Assembly (NCBI RefSeq): GCF_030704685.1 | Contig: NZ_JAUZDX010000019.1 | Location: 1 to 64,000, forward strand | Reading direction: 5' to 3' | DNA length: 64,000 nucleotides | Source: Acidovorax sp. A1169 | Lineage (GTDB): Bacteria > Pseudomonadota > Gammaproteobacteria > Burkholderiales > Burkholderiaceae_C | In this document: positions 53,687-61,743 of the stretch, in pieces | How the letters are laid out: each line of letters begins with the position of its first letter | Numbering within the stretch: the first letter of the stretch is position 1 | The notes under the pieces: generated by a model | The model's input: the letters and a program-made list of their open reading frames with translations, nothing else | Told to the model about the DNA's origin: nothing | Database searches by the model: none | Position numbers and translations under genes: made by a program

Positions 53687-54271
53687 GTGAAAGCCCGGTA
53701 CACAGCCGATCCTTGCGAGACACCCCGCGCGCACAGGGTGGCATCGGGGGCGGCATCGGGGGTGGCATCGGCGCGGCCTGCATCAGCGGGTGCAGCGGAC
53801 CTGCGCTGCGCGTCCTGCGCCGCACTGCGGCAGCGCGCGGCGCTGGACGCGGTGTTCGAGCACCTGCTGGCCGGCTTTCGAGAGGGCCTGCTGCTGGTTC
53901 TGCAGAGCGAGCCCGATGGCCCCGCCCGCCATCTGCGCGCCTATGTCCGCAGCATCCAGGGGCATGCCCTGCACCCCGTGGCGCGGCCAGGACGCTGGGC
54001 CCTGGTGTTCTGCAGGCCGCGGTACCGGGCGATCTGGTCGGAGTTTGCGCAGGAGCTGTGCGCTGGCGATGCGTTCGACCCCGCGCAGTCGGCCGCCGTG
54101 CGGCATGCTGCCGAAGCGCTCTGGTACAACCATGCGCTGGCATCCCCCTCCACCACGCTATTGACCGCCTCGTGCACACCCGCCCCCGCCGAGTCCGTGG
54201 GGGCATTGCTGCGCACCCTTCCCGGCGCAGCGCCCGCGACCCCGGACGACCGAGACCCCACGCCACCATGA
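53687..54271 (+). CDS. TetR C-terminal-domain-like protein without a DNA-binding domain
   Basis: 194 residues from a GTG 4 bases after the mipA stop. Residues 1-45 are Ala/Arg/Ser-rich and include a 12-base tandem repeat (53740-53775). Residues 50-180 look like the ligand-binding domain of TetR regulators (ALDAVFEHLLAGFREGLLLV; YRAIWSEFAQELCAGDAF; VRHAAEALWYNHALASPS). No helix-turn-helix precedes it, since the mipA gene ends there. The stop overlaps the response-regulator start (ATGA), which argues for a translated gene in the operon. It may be a degenerate regulator or a ligand sensor. The match is by pattern, not proof. Confidence 0.5.
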   Translation: MKARYTADPCETPRAHRVASGAASGVASARPASAGAADLRCASCAALRQRAALDAVFEHLLAGFREGLLLVLQSEPDGPARHLRAYVRSIQGHALHPVARPGRWALVFCRPRYRAIWSEFAQELCAGDAFDPAQSAAVRHAAEALWYNHALASPSTTLLTASCTPAPAESVGALLRTLPGAAPATPDDRDPTPP

Positions 54272-54954
54272 ACCGCATTGCGCTGCTTGAAGACCATGCC
54301 AGGCTGGCAGACCTGATCTGCCAGGCCTTGGCCAACGCGGGCATCGCCGCCGACGTGTTCCACGGGATCGACGCCGCCTGGCATGCCTTGCAGCACATCG
54401 AGTACGAAGTGGTCGTTGTGGACCGGGGGCTGCCCGATGGCGACGGGCTCACGCTGGTCAAGCGCCTGCGCGCCGCAGGGCGGGCCACCCCGTGCCTGAT
54501 GCTCACGGCCCGCGATGCGCTGCACGACCGGATCGACGGGCTCGACTCCGGCGCCGACGATTATTTGACCAAGCCGTTTCCCATGGAGGAACTCATCGCC
54601 CGGGTGCGCGCGCTCCTGCGGCGCCCCGCGCAGCTGCGTGCGTTGACGCCTTCGCACGCAGACATCCAGCTGGACCCGGAGAGCGGGGAGCTGCGCTGCT
54701 CCACCAGCGTGTTGACCCTGCCCCCGGCCGAGATGCAGATCATGCTGTGCCTGGTGCGCAAGGGCGGCGCGGTCGTGCGGCGCTCTGCGCTGGAGGCTGC
54801 GGCCTGGGGCATGCTGGAGGCCGTGACCCCCAATGCGCTGGACGTTGCCATCCACCGCCTGCGCCGCAAGCTCGATGTGCTGGGGTCCAGCCTGCAGATC
54901 ATCAACGTGCGAGGCCAAGGCTATGCCCTCAGTGAAGCTCCGTTGGCCGCGTAG
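54268..54954 (+). CDS. OmpR/QseB-type response regulator
   Basis: 228 residues. Receiver domain: acidic pair Glu8/Asp9 (ALLEDHARL), phosphoacceptor Asp52 in VVVDRGLPDGDGLTLV, LMLTARDALHDRIDGLDSGA and the conserved YLTKPF lysine. The C-terminal winged helix ends with VTPNALDVAIHRLRRKLD and IINVRGQGYALSEAP. It is the partner of the histidine kinase whose gene overlaps its 3' end by 32 bases. MipA is the likely target or co-operon output. Confidence 0.95.
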   Translation: MNRIALLEDHARLADLICQALANAGIAADVFHGIDAAWHALQHIEYEVVVVDRGLPDGDGLTLVKRLRAAGRATPCLMLTARDALHDRIDGLDSGADDYLTKPFPMEELIARVRALLRRPAQLRALTPSHADIQLDPESGELRCSTSVLTLPPAEMQIMLCLVRKGGAVVRRSALEAAAWGMLEAVTPNALDVAIHRLRRKLDVLGSSLQIINVRGQGYALSEAPLAA

Positions 54955-56329
54955 CCTGCGCTGGCGGCTGCTGGCGGTGTACGGTTTTGGAATGGCGCTC
55001 AGCGCCCTCCTTGCCGCCTCTGTGGTAATGCTTTTGGGGGAGCCGTTCAACCGGTACATGCTTAAGTCCGGGGCCATTGGCTACGCGGAGGCGATCTCTC
55101 GCCGCGTGGAGTTCGGCGCCGACGGAATTCCCACCGGGCTGGACGAGACCAGGATCGAGCGCTGGGCATTCACCAGCCTGAGCGAAGAGGTCAAGATTCT
55201 CGTGACCGACCCCAGCGGCAAAGTGCATTTTTCCTCGGCTGGCAGTACCGCAGCCCTGGCGCCGGACGGTTCTGTATTCGCCCCCCAGCCCCAAGGCTTT
55301 GCGCTTGTCCTGGATGGCGTGCCCATGCACGCTGCAACGGTTCCCCTGACCCATCAGGGGACCCTGTGGTACGTGCAGTTCGCAGCCAGCGATCGGCTGG
55401 TTCTGCAGATGCGCCAGTCCTTTGGCATGCCTGCCCTGGTTCAGGGAATGATCGCGATCTGCCTGACGTTCCTGGTCGTTTTCCTCGTCACCACCCACCT
55501 GACGCTGATGCGCATGCTCAAACCGCTGCGAATGGTGTCCCAGGCGGCTCAGTGCATCACGCCGCAAACGCTGGACGCGCGCCTGGACACGCAGGGCCTG
55601 CCCGACGAGATAACGCCTCTGGTGGACGCATTCAACCGCGCGCTGGAACGGCTGCATGCCGGGTTCCAGACGCAGCAGGATTTTTTGGCGAATGCCGCGC
55701 ACGAGCTCAAGACCCCCCTGGCGCTGATCCGCGCGCAGATCGAGCTGGAGCCATCGGGCAGGCGCAACCCCCACCTTATCCAGGACGTGGACCGCATGGC
55801 CCGGCAGGTGCAGCAGCTCCTGCACCTGGCCGAAGCCAGCGAGCCGCGCAACTACAAGATTGAGCCCATCGACCCCCGCTCGGCCGTGGTCGAGGCATGC
55901 AGCTACATGGACCGCGTGGCCGAGCGCAGCGGCGTTCAGATCTGTGTCAGCTGCGATGGCACCGCCCTGGGGTGGCGGGCAGACCGGGGGGGCCTGTTCA
56001 CCCTGTTCAAGAACCTGCTGGAGAACGCCATCCAGCACAGCCCCGCTGGCGGCGTCGTCACATTGAAAGCCACCTCGTCCGGCTTCGTGGTCGCGGATCA
56101 GGGCCCCGGCGTGACGCCGCAAGACCAAGCCAGGCTGTTTCAGCGCTTCTGGAGAAGCCCGGAACGGCGCGACATTGGCGCCGGTCTGGGCCTTTCCATC
56201 TGCGAAGAGATCGCCCGCGCTCACCACTGGCGCATCGAGGCCCGGCCCGGAGTGCAGGGGCTGGAAGTCCATGTGCTGATGTCCACCCAGTTCTGGGATC
56301 CCATGCAAAGGCAGCCTGGGCGCTTGTGA
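54923..56329 (+). CDS. Sensor histidine kinase
   Basis: 468 residues. TM1 at about 14-37 (LLAVYGFGMALSALLAASVV) and TM2 near 175-197 (LVQGMIAICLTFLVVFLVTT) flank a periplasmic sensor of about 130 residues. HAMP and HisKA follow, with the phospho-His in DFLANAAHELKTPLALIRAQ. The ATPase domain has N-box LFKNLLENAIQHSP, G1 VVADQGPGV and G2 GAGLGLSICEEIARAH. The ATG at 54923 lies inside the response-regulator gene, so translation is coupled. The signal is unknown; the linkage to mipA and mlaA suggests envelope status. Confidence 0.93.
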   Translation: MPSVKLRWPRSLRWRLLAVYGFGMALSALLAASVVMLLGEPFNRYMLKSGAIGYAEAISRRVEFGADGIPTGLDETRIERWAFTSLSEEVKILVTDPSGKVHFSSAGSTAALAPDGSVFAPQPQGFALVLDGVPMHAATVPLTHQGTLWYVQFAASDRLVLQMRQSFGMPALVQGMIAICLTFLVVFLVTTHLTLMRMLKPLRMVSQAAQCITPQTLDARLDTQGLPDEITPLVDAFNRALERLHAGFQTQQDFLANAAHELKTPLALIRAQIELEPSGRRNPHLIQDVDRMARQVQQLLHLAEASEPRNYKIEPIDPRSAVVEACSYMDRVAERSGVQICVSCDGTALGWRADRGGLFTLFKNLLENAIQHSPAGGVVTLKATSSGFVVADQGPGVTPQDQARLFQRFWRSPERRDIGAGLGLSICEEIARAHHWRIEARPGVQGLEVHVLMSTQFWDPMQRQPGRL

Positions 56330-56449
56330 GCCGCAGCAGTCGGTGGGAGTTTTTTGGGGGCTGGTAAGTGTGCAGAAAGGCGGTGCGCGCGACGATGGCC
56401 AACACCAAGGATGTCCTTGGCAACGGGCCATCTCCTCCGAAAGTACCCC

Positions 56450-57244
56450 ATGAACCCCAGGAACTCAAACCTACCCATCCAAGCCACTGCTTCCGTCAAC
56501 CATCGCATGCATCGTGGTTCTTGCTTCTCTGAGCGGCTCGGTTCACTTCCCACGGTTGCATGTCTGCTCGCTGTGGCTGCAGTATCCGCAGGGTGCTCCA
56601 CCGCCCCTGGTCCAGATCCGCTGGAGGCCGCCAACCGAAAGGTGTTTGCATTCAATGAGGGTGTCGACAAGGTGGTCTTGAAACCGGCCGCAAAGGCCTA
56701 CCAGGCGGTGGTGCCCACGGTGGCTCAAACCGGCATCACCAACTTCTTCTCGAACCTCCAGCAGCCCTGGACCTCCGTCAACTTGCTGGTGCAAGGCGAG
56801 CCCAAAGCCAGCCTTGGCGCGCTGGCACGTTTTGGAACGAACACGACCGTTGGAGTCCTGGGCCTGATGGACCCCGCCTCGGGTTGGGGCATGCGCGGCC
56901 GCAGTGAAGATTTCGGGCTGACGCTGGACACCTGGGGTGTGGGCTCCGGTAGCTACCTGGTGCTCCCCCTGTTCGGAGCATCGAACCTGCGTGATGCTCT
57001 GGCATCGCCGGTGGACAGCCTGGGCAGCGCCAGCTCCCACATCGCCAGTGCATCTGCGCGCAACACCCTGACCGTCACCCACCTGCTGAGCAAACGCTCG
57101 CAGCACCTGGGCGCGGGAGAACTCGTGGACCAGATGGCGCTGGACAAGTACGCGATGGTGAGGGACATGCACCTGAAGCGAAGGAACCGAGGCCGTGGTG
57201 CCGAGGAACTGCGCCCACAGCAGCCTTTGCAAGACCAGCCGTAA
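56450..57244 (+). CDS. mlaA: MlaA (VacJ) family outer-membrane lipoprotein
   Basis: 264 residues from 56450, or 245 from the ATG at 56507, which gives a more typical 29-residue signal. The lipobox is AVSAGCS. The core motif of MlaA is DPLEAANRKVFAFNEGVDKV, then FSNLQQPWTSVNLLVQGEPK, RFGTNTTVGVLGLMDPASGW, EDFGLTLDTWGVGSGSYLVL and ASPVDSL. MlaA removes mislocalised phospholipids from the outer leaflet with OmpC-type porins and the Mla ABC system. No mlaBCDEF genes are in the window. It follows the two-component genes by 120 bases. Confidence 0.92.
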   Translation: MNPRNSNLPIQATASVNHRMHRGSCFSERLGSLPTVACLLAVAAVSAGCSTAPGPDPLEAANRKVFAFNEGVDKVVLKPAAKAYQAVVPTVAQTGITNFFSNLQQPWTSVNLLVQGEPKASLGALARFGTNTTVGVLGLMDPASGWGMRGRSEDFGLTLDTWGVGSGSYLVLPLFGASNLRDALASPVDSLGSASSHIASASARNTLTVTHLLSKRSQHLGAGELVDQMALDKYAMVRDMHLKRRNRGRGAEELRPQQPLQDQP

Positions 57245-57346
57245 GCACACGCGGCGGGGCGACCCCACAGGGTTCGGCTACCGCATGGTCCTTTGCAGCA
57301 CTCCCCCCTAGGCTTAGAGACGTTGCATTCGGCGCTGCCGTGGTGC

Positions 57347-57838
57347 TCATTGCCGCAGGGCCGAATCCCAGTGCTCCACGATCTTCCCGTTCTCGATGCG
57401 GAACATGTCGAACCAGGTAGTGGTGTACTTCTTCGATGCGTCCTTCGGATCGGGGTACTCGCGCACGAAGCTGAGCGTCACCAGGTCACGCTCGGCCGTG
57501 ATCGAAACCAGGGGTGCCTTGATCCGGTCTTCCACCGGCTTGGGCGTGGCGTGCCGGCTTGAAATGAAGCCAACCAGCGCGGCCCGGCCGTTGGGCACAT
57601 TGGGGTTGTGCTGAATGTAGCCCTCGGCCACGTATTTCTCTACCGAACTCACCTGGCCCGACTCAAAGACCTCACGCCAGAAGTCGTACACCAGGCGCTT
57701 GTTGGCAGCGATCTTGGGGTCGCTGCTGACGAGCTGCGCCGCCTGGTCAGTGGTCGGGGTGACAGGCGTCTGGGCGAATGCGGGCACCCCGAGGGTGATG
57801 GCCAGCGCGGCGATGGCGAGCAGTTTTGAATAGTGCAT
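57347..57838 (-). CDS. Exported SnoaL/NTF2-like protein
   Basis: 163 residues. The signal peptide MHYSKLLAIAALAITLGVPA is cleaved near AFAQ. The NTF2-like SnoaL fold follows: ANKRLVYDFWREVFESGQVS, VEKYVAEGYIQHNPNVPNGR, then SFVREYPDPKDASKKYTTTWFD split by a loop, and IENGKIVEHWD. Such proteins are often polyketide-cyclase-like enzymes or small-ligand binders; the function is unknown. The start at 57838 is chosen for the signal. It is the last of three leftward genes after a LysR-divergent promoter. Confidence 0.85.
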   Translation of the reverse strand: MHYSKLLAIAALAITLGVPAFAQTPVTPTTDQAAQLVSSDPKIAANKRLVYDFWREVFESGQVSSVEKYVAEGYIQHNPNVPNGRAALVGFISSRHATPKPVEDRIKAPLVSITAERDLVTLSFVREYPDPKDASKKYTTTWFDMFRIENGKIVEHWDSALRQ

Positions 57839-57930
57839 GGTGATGTGAATGGTTGCGATGGTGATATCTGCATGCACCTGCCGTGGCCGGCGCATGCAGG
57901 TGGTGGACTTGGCCAGCCCGGCAAAGTTTC

Positions 57931-58332
57931 TTACGGCGGGTTGCCCATTGCCTGGCGCACCAGCAGCGTGTCGGTGAATTGCTCGAAGGCCACGATCTGG
58001 CCGTCCTGCACCTTCCACACATGGGCCACCCGGGCCTGCATTGCCTTGCCGGTGGCGCGAAAGGTGCCGTGGTAGGTGCCCACCCCTATGACCTGGTCGC
58101 CCGCATCGATCAGGGTTTGCAGCTCGAACCGGTAGCCGATCCAGTCACGACCCAGCACGGCAAACACGTTTTCGGCCACCGCCTGCGGCCCCACCCAGGT
58201 GCCCGCGCACGGAAACCCGGCCATCTCGGTCCAGCGCACCTGCGGCGACACGTTGGCCATCATCTCCTGCACATTGCCCTGGGCCGACGCGGCGTAGTGC
58301 GCGCGCACGATATCGATAGGTTGGGTCGTCAT
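57931..58332 (-). CDS. SnoaL/NTF2-like protein
   Basis: 133 residues, cytoplasmic. It has the cone-shaped NTF2 pattern: DIVRAHYAASAQGNVQEMMA, VRWTEMAGFPCAGTWVGPQA, VIGVGTYHGTFRATGKAMQA, HVWKVQDGQIVAFEQFTDT. It is the second gene of a three-gene unit, 4 bases after the MBL-fold gene. The family includes ketosteroid-isomerase-like enzymes; no substrate can be assigned. Confidence 0.88.
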   Translation of the reverse strand: MTTQPIDIVRAHYAASAQGNVQEMMANVSPQVRWTEMAGFPCAGTWVGPQAVAENVFAVLGRDWIGYRFELQTLIDAGDQVIGVGTYHGTFRATGKAMQARVAHVWKVQDGQIVAFEQFTDTLLVRQAMGNPP

Positions 58333-58336
58333 GGCT

Positions 58337-59158
58337 TCAGCCCCACGTCATTTCGCCGGTGGCCACCTTGGCACCGATCTGCAGCGCCACGCCCATGCCG
58401 GCGTCGGGGTACCGCTGCGTCATGGCGGCGAACAGGGCGGCACTGTCGGCCGCCTTGGCCAGCTCCTGCTCAAAGGCCAGCAGGTAGTCGCGGGTGTAGG
58501 CAAGCGCCGATGCATCGGCAGCGGCAGTGATCGCCATGTGCCCTGGCACCACCACCGCAGGCTGGCGCGCGGCCATGGCATCAAGGTTGCTGATCCACGC
58601 GGCGCGCGCATCGGCGCCCTGCGTGTCTGCCGTCCACACGTGCACGCCAGAGAACACGAGCACCCCGCCGAAGACGGCGTTGAGCGACGGCACCCAGATA
58701 TAGCGGCGATTGGCCAGGCCTTCGGCATTGGCTATGTCGATGGTGTGGCTTTCCAGCGAAAGGCTTGGGCCGTCAAAGGCTTCAGGCATCACGATGTCTG
58801 CCAGCGCCTGCGGGCCGTTGTCCTTGAGCTGTGGGCCCCAGGTGGCCAGCTTCTTTTCCACATTGGCTTGAATGGCTGCAATGGTGGCCGACGCAGCGAT
58901 CACCCTGGCATCAGGGAAGGCCGCCTTGATGGGCCCCAGGCTGAAGTAATAGTCCGGGTCGCTCTGGCTGATGTAGATGGTCGTGAGCTTCTTGCCGCTG
59001 GCCTTGATGGCCTCGGCCAGCGCCTTGCCATCGGGCAGCGTGAAGCCGCCGTCGATCAGCACGGCATCGCTCGCGCCAGAGATGAGCACCGGCGCGCGGA
59101 AGAATCCGTGCTCGCCAGCGGGGAAATGTTTCCACGTCAATCGGGTCGTATCAGCCAT
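58337..59158 (-). CDS. MBL-fold hydrolase-like protein with altered metal motif
   Basis: 273 residues of the metallo-beta-lactamase fold (SDAVLIDGGFTLPDGKALAE; TIYISQSDPDYYFSLGPIKA; PAVVVPGHM). The usual HxHxDH metal motif reads SQSDPDY, so both histidines of the first pair and the last are replaced. The later GH is kept. The DPDYYF style does occur in a subgroup of this superfamily, often with a single His. It may bind one metal or none. It is first in a leftward operon with two NTF2-like genes and diverges from a LysR gene. Confidence 0.82.
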   Translation of the reverse strand: MADTTRLTWKHFPAGEHGFFRAPVLISGASDAVLIDGGFTLPDGKALAEAIKASGKKLTTIYISQSDPDYYFSLGPIKAAFPDARVIAASATIAAIQANVEKKLATWGPQLKDNGPQALADIVMPEAFDGPSLSLESHTIDIANAEGLANRRYIWVPSLNAVFGGVLVFSGVHVWTADTQGADARAAWISNLDAMAARQPAVVVPGHMAITAAADASALAYTRDYLLAFEQELAKAADSAALFAAMTQRYPDAGMGVALQIGAKVATGEMTWG

Positions 59159-59300
59159 GGCGTTTCACTCCTGAAAATCAACCATCGCGACGCCTGCGGC
59201 GGTTGCATTGTGGATCACTGATTGCAGCTTGGCGCGGCTCCATTTCCGGGCAGTTGCCGGCCCGGTGGAGAAGCGCTGGGCCCATGGTAGGCACTAACGA

Positions 59301-59329
59301 TTGACTCTGAAATACATACATGCTAAACA
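59301..59329 (+). promoter_or_regulatory. Putative promoter and repeat region of the divergent LysR gene
   Basis: TTGACT (59301-59306), 17 bases, then TAAACA (59324-59329). Just around it, atgctaaaca and atgctaaaaa are direct repeats, and CATAC/GTATG form inverted arms. The start codon at 59336 begins only 7 bases after the -10, so the mRNA would be nearly leaderless if this promoter is real. Confidence 0.4.
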
Positions 59330-59335
59330 CAATGT

Positions 59336-60289
59336 ATGCTAAAAACATACAATCAGGCCGACAACAGCCTGGGCGGGCTGGGCAACCTCAGGCGCCTGGC
59401 CTACTTCGTGGCGGTGGTGGAGACGGGCTCTTTCACCGCGGCAGCCGAGCGGCTGGGCATCACCAAGGCCGTGGTCAGCCAGCAGGTGGCCCGGCTGGAG
59501 AGCGAATTTCGCACCTCGCTGCTGGTGCGCACCACGCGCAAGGTGCAGCCCACCGAGGCCGGGCAGGCCTTCTACCTGCGCTGCGCATCCATCCTGCACG
59601 AGGCCGAAGACGCCTTCGACGAACTGGCCGAATCATCGGCAGAGCCATCTGGCACGCTGCGGCTCACGGCCCCCTTCGACTATGGCGTGGGCGTCGTCGT
59701 GCCGGCCATCGTCGCCTTCATGCAGCGCTATCCTGCCTGCAAGGTCGACGCCATCATGAGCGACCAGACGCTGAACCTCATGACCGGCAACATCGAGCTG
59801 GCGATCCGCGTCGGCTGGCTCGCCGAGACGGGCCTGCAGGCCCGCAAGATCGGTGCGTTCAGGCAACTGCTGGTGGCGCCGCCTGCCATGGCGCGGCAGG
59901 TGGCAACGCTCACGCACCCGGGCGAGCTGGCGGGGCTGCCCTTCGTCGCCAACACGGCGTTGCGCGACAACCTGCGGTGGGATTTCGCACGCGACGGGGC
60001 CGAACACCAGGCGGTGACCATGCAGGCATCCATCTTTCTCGATGCCACCCTGGCCGTGCGCGAAGCCGTGTGCCAGGGCGCCGGGCTCTCCGTACTGCCT
60101 GACTATGCGATTGCAGACCACCTTGCCACCGGCCGCCTCATCCAGGTGCTGCCGCAGTGGGAGCTGCCCTCGGGCGGCATCCACGCGGTTTTCCCCGCAG
60201 CGCGGTTTCGCCCAGCCAAGGTGCGCGCGTTTGTGGACCTGCTGGCGGGCAGGGAGGCGGTGCGGCAAGGCGCCAGCTCAGGCCAATAG
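59336..60289 (+). CDS. LysR-family regulator (divergent from the MBL-fold operon)
   Basis: 317 residues. The HTH is LAYFVAVVETGSFTAAAERL with GITKAVVSQQVARLESEF. The effector domain follows the common AphB/DhcR-like pattern (SGTLRLTAPFDYGVGVVVPA; IELAIRVGWLAETGLQARKI; AVCQGAGLSVLPDYAIADHL). It probably activates the MBL/NTF2-like genes and controls itself. No alternative start lies between 59336 and the conserved HTH, so the ATG is accepted despite the missing leader. Confidence 0.88.
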   Translation: MLKTYNQADNSLGGLGNLRRLAYFVAVVETGSFTAAAERLGITKAVVSQQVARLESEFRTSLLVRTTRKVQPTEAGQAFYLRCASILHEAEDAFDELAESSAEPSGTLRLTAPFDYGVGVVVPAIVAFMQRYPACKVDAIMSDQTLNLMTGNIELAIRVGWLAETGLQARKIGAFRQLLVAPPAMARQVATLTHPGELAGLPFVANTALRDNLRWDFARDGAEHQAVTMQASIFLDATLAVREAVCQGAGLSVLPDYAIADHLATGRLIQVLPQWELPSGGIHAVFPAARFRPAKVRAFVDLLAGREAVRQGASSGQ

Positions 60290-60309
60290 CAGCGGTGCAC
60301 GTTCGATGC

Positions 60310-61743
60310 CTACCGGCAGCCGGCTGACCGTATGTCCTCCGATTCCACCCGCAGCGTGCTGCCCGGCGGCGTGATGGCGCAGCGCGATTTGAAGTAGAAC
60401 GACAGGCGGTCGCGCGTGGGTGTGCCCTTCACCAGGTAGGGCAGGTTGCCCTTGTAGACCGAGCCTGCTGCGGTGGCGGCGGCCGGGTCGTACAGCCCCT
60501 GGCTTATGTTGTGCCGGTCGGCAGAGTCGTCGAACGCCTGCGCCGTCAGCCGGCGAAACGCGTCTGCTGCCACGGCGGGGTCGCGCGCGCCCTTCAGGTA
60601 CCGGTCAAACCAGGCCAGCGTGTAGTAGTTGATGGCGCTTTCGCCATACCGGCTGGCCGGCCCGCCAAACAGCGAAAAGTCCAGGTGCGTGGCCGCGCGC
60701 AGCACCAGCAGCATGCTGTCCACCCCAGCTGTGCGCACCTCCTGGTAGCCCAGGTCCTTGGGGTGCGGTTCGGCACCGCGCCCGCGGCCGGCCTGGGTGT
60801 TGACCTTGGCGGGCTCGGGTGGCTCGGTGTACGGCGCAATGGTGAAGTTGTAGTCTGCCCCAAAGCCCAGCGCCGGCGTGCGTATCGCCACGCCCGCTGG
60901 CGGGTCGATGCCGATCTTGTCCACCCAACCGCTACGGATCGTGGTCAGGTTGTCCCAGGCCACGATGGCGGAAAGGCGCTTGTCCGTCTGCCCGATCAGG
61001 CTGGCCGTGCTGGCGCCCTGCGAATGCCCGGCAATGCCCACCGTGCGGGGGTCCAGCTGGTTCCAGTAGGGGAAGTAGCTGCCGTCCGCCAGCGGCGCGC
61101 TGGGGGTGGAGAACAGCCAGTCCACCACGTCCTGCGTGTCGATGCCGTGGGTGCCGATGGCGGCCGTCGTATCCAGCGCGATGGTCATGTACCCCGCCTC
61201 GGCCAGCGACTGGCTGGCCGAGCGGTGCAGCCGCTTGCTGCTGCCGCCGCCGTGCACGATCACCACGGCAGGGTAGGGCCCCTCAAAGGACCTGAGCGTG
61301 GCCGGCATGCCGCTGCAGGTGCCCGCTGCGCAGGGCCGGTACACCTCGGTGGCAACGGCCTTGCCCAGCCGGCCGGGCGCACTGGTCTCTGCAAACCGAA
61401 AGCGTGTGTTGGCATGCAGGGCCGGTGTGCGGTAGGCGTCCAGCGCGGGCAGCTTGCCTGCGGTGAACAGGGCGGCGGGTTGCTGCGCAAAGTCGTCGGT
61501 GCGCTCGCGGGCACAGGCCATGTTGTCCGCGTCGCGCTGCTTCCATGCGTCCGAGCCGGGCGCGGGCGATTCGTGCCGCACAGCGCCCTTGCAGTCGTAG
61601 ACCAGCGCAGCGGCAGGGCCGTCGTCCGACCCGCCGCAGGCCGACACGGCCACGGCCATCAGCGTGCCCAGGGCCATCGCGCCCCACAGTCCGCGCCAGC
61701 GGGTAGTGTGTTGGTGGAGGTGCTGTTGCATGTTGCTGCGCAT
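60310..61743 (-). CDS. Lipoprotein alpha/beta hydrolase (first-type)
   Basis: 477 residues. The lipobox is VAVSACGG after a hydrophobic stretch (GAMALGTLMAVAVS). The hydrolase core has YPAVVIVHGGGSSKRLHRSA (oxyanion side), nucleophile elbow VGIAGHSQGASTASLIGQT, and a later ATHLDFSLFGG His region. It resembles dienelactone-hydrolase/cutinase-like lipases. The start codon overlaps the preceding stop by one base (TGATG), so translation is coupled to the upstream hydrolase gene. The substrate is unknown; lipid or polyester cleavage at the cell envelope is possible. Confidence 0.8.
   Translation of the reverse strand: MRSNMQQHLHQHTTRWRGLWGAMALGTLMAVAVSACGGSDDGPAAALVYDCKGAVRHESPAPGSDAWKQRDADNMACARERTDDFAQQPAALFTAGKLPALDAYRTPALHANTRFRFAETSAPGRLGKAVATEVYRPCAAGTCSGMPATLRSFEGPYPAVVIVHGGGSSKRLHRSASQSLAEAGYMTIALDTTAAIGTHGIDTQDVVDWLFSTPSAPLADGSYFPYWNQLDPRTVGIAGHSQGASTASLIGQTDKRLSAIVAWDNLTTIRSGWVDKIGIDPPAGVAIRTPALGFGADYNFTIAPYTEPPEPAKVNTQAGRGRGAEPHPKDLGYQEVRTAGVDSMLLVLRAATHLDFSLFGGPASRYGESAINYYTLAWFDRYLKGARDPAVAADAFRRLTAQAFDDSADRHNISQGLYDPAAATAAGSVYKGNLPYLVKGTPTRDRLSFYFKSRCAITPPGSTLRVESEDIRSAGCR

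Noticed and set aside
53740-53775. Tandem GGCATCGGGGGC-type repeat as a CRISPR-like or VNTR element
   Set aside because: Only three imperfect 12-base units, with no spacers, inside a coding frame; simple GC-rich slippage.
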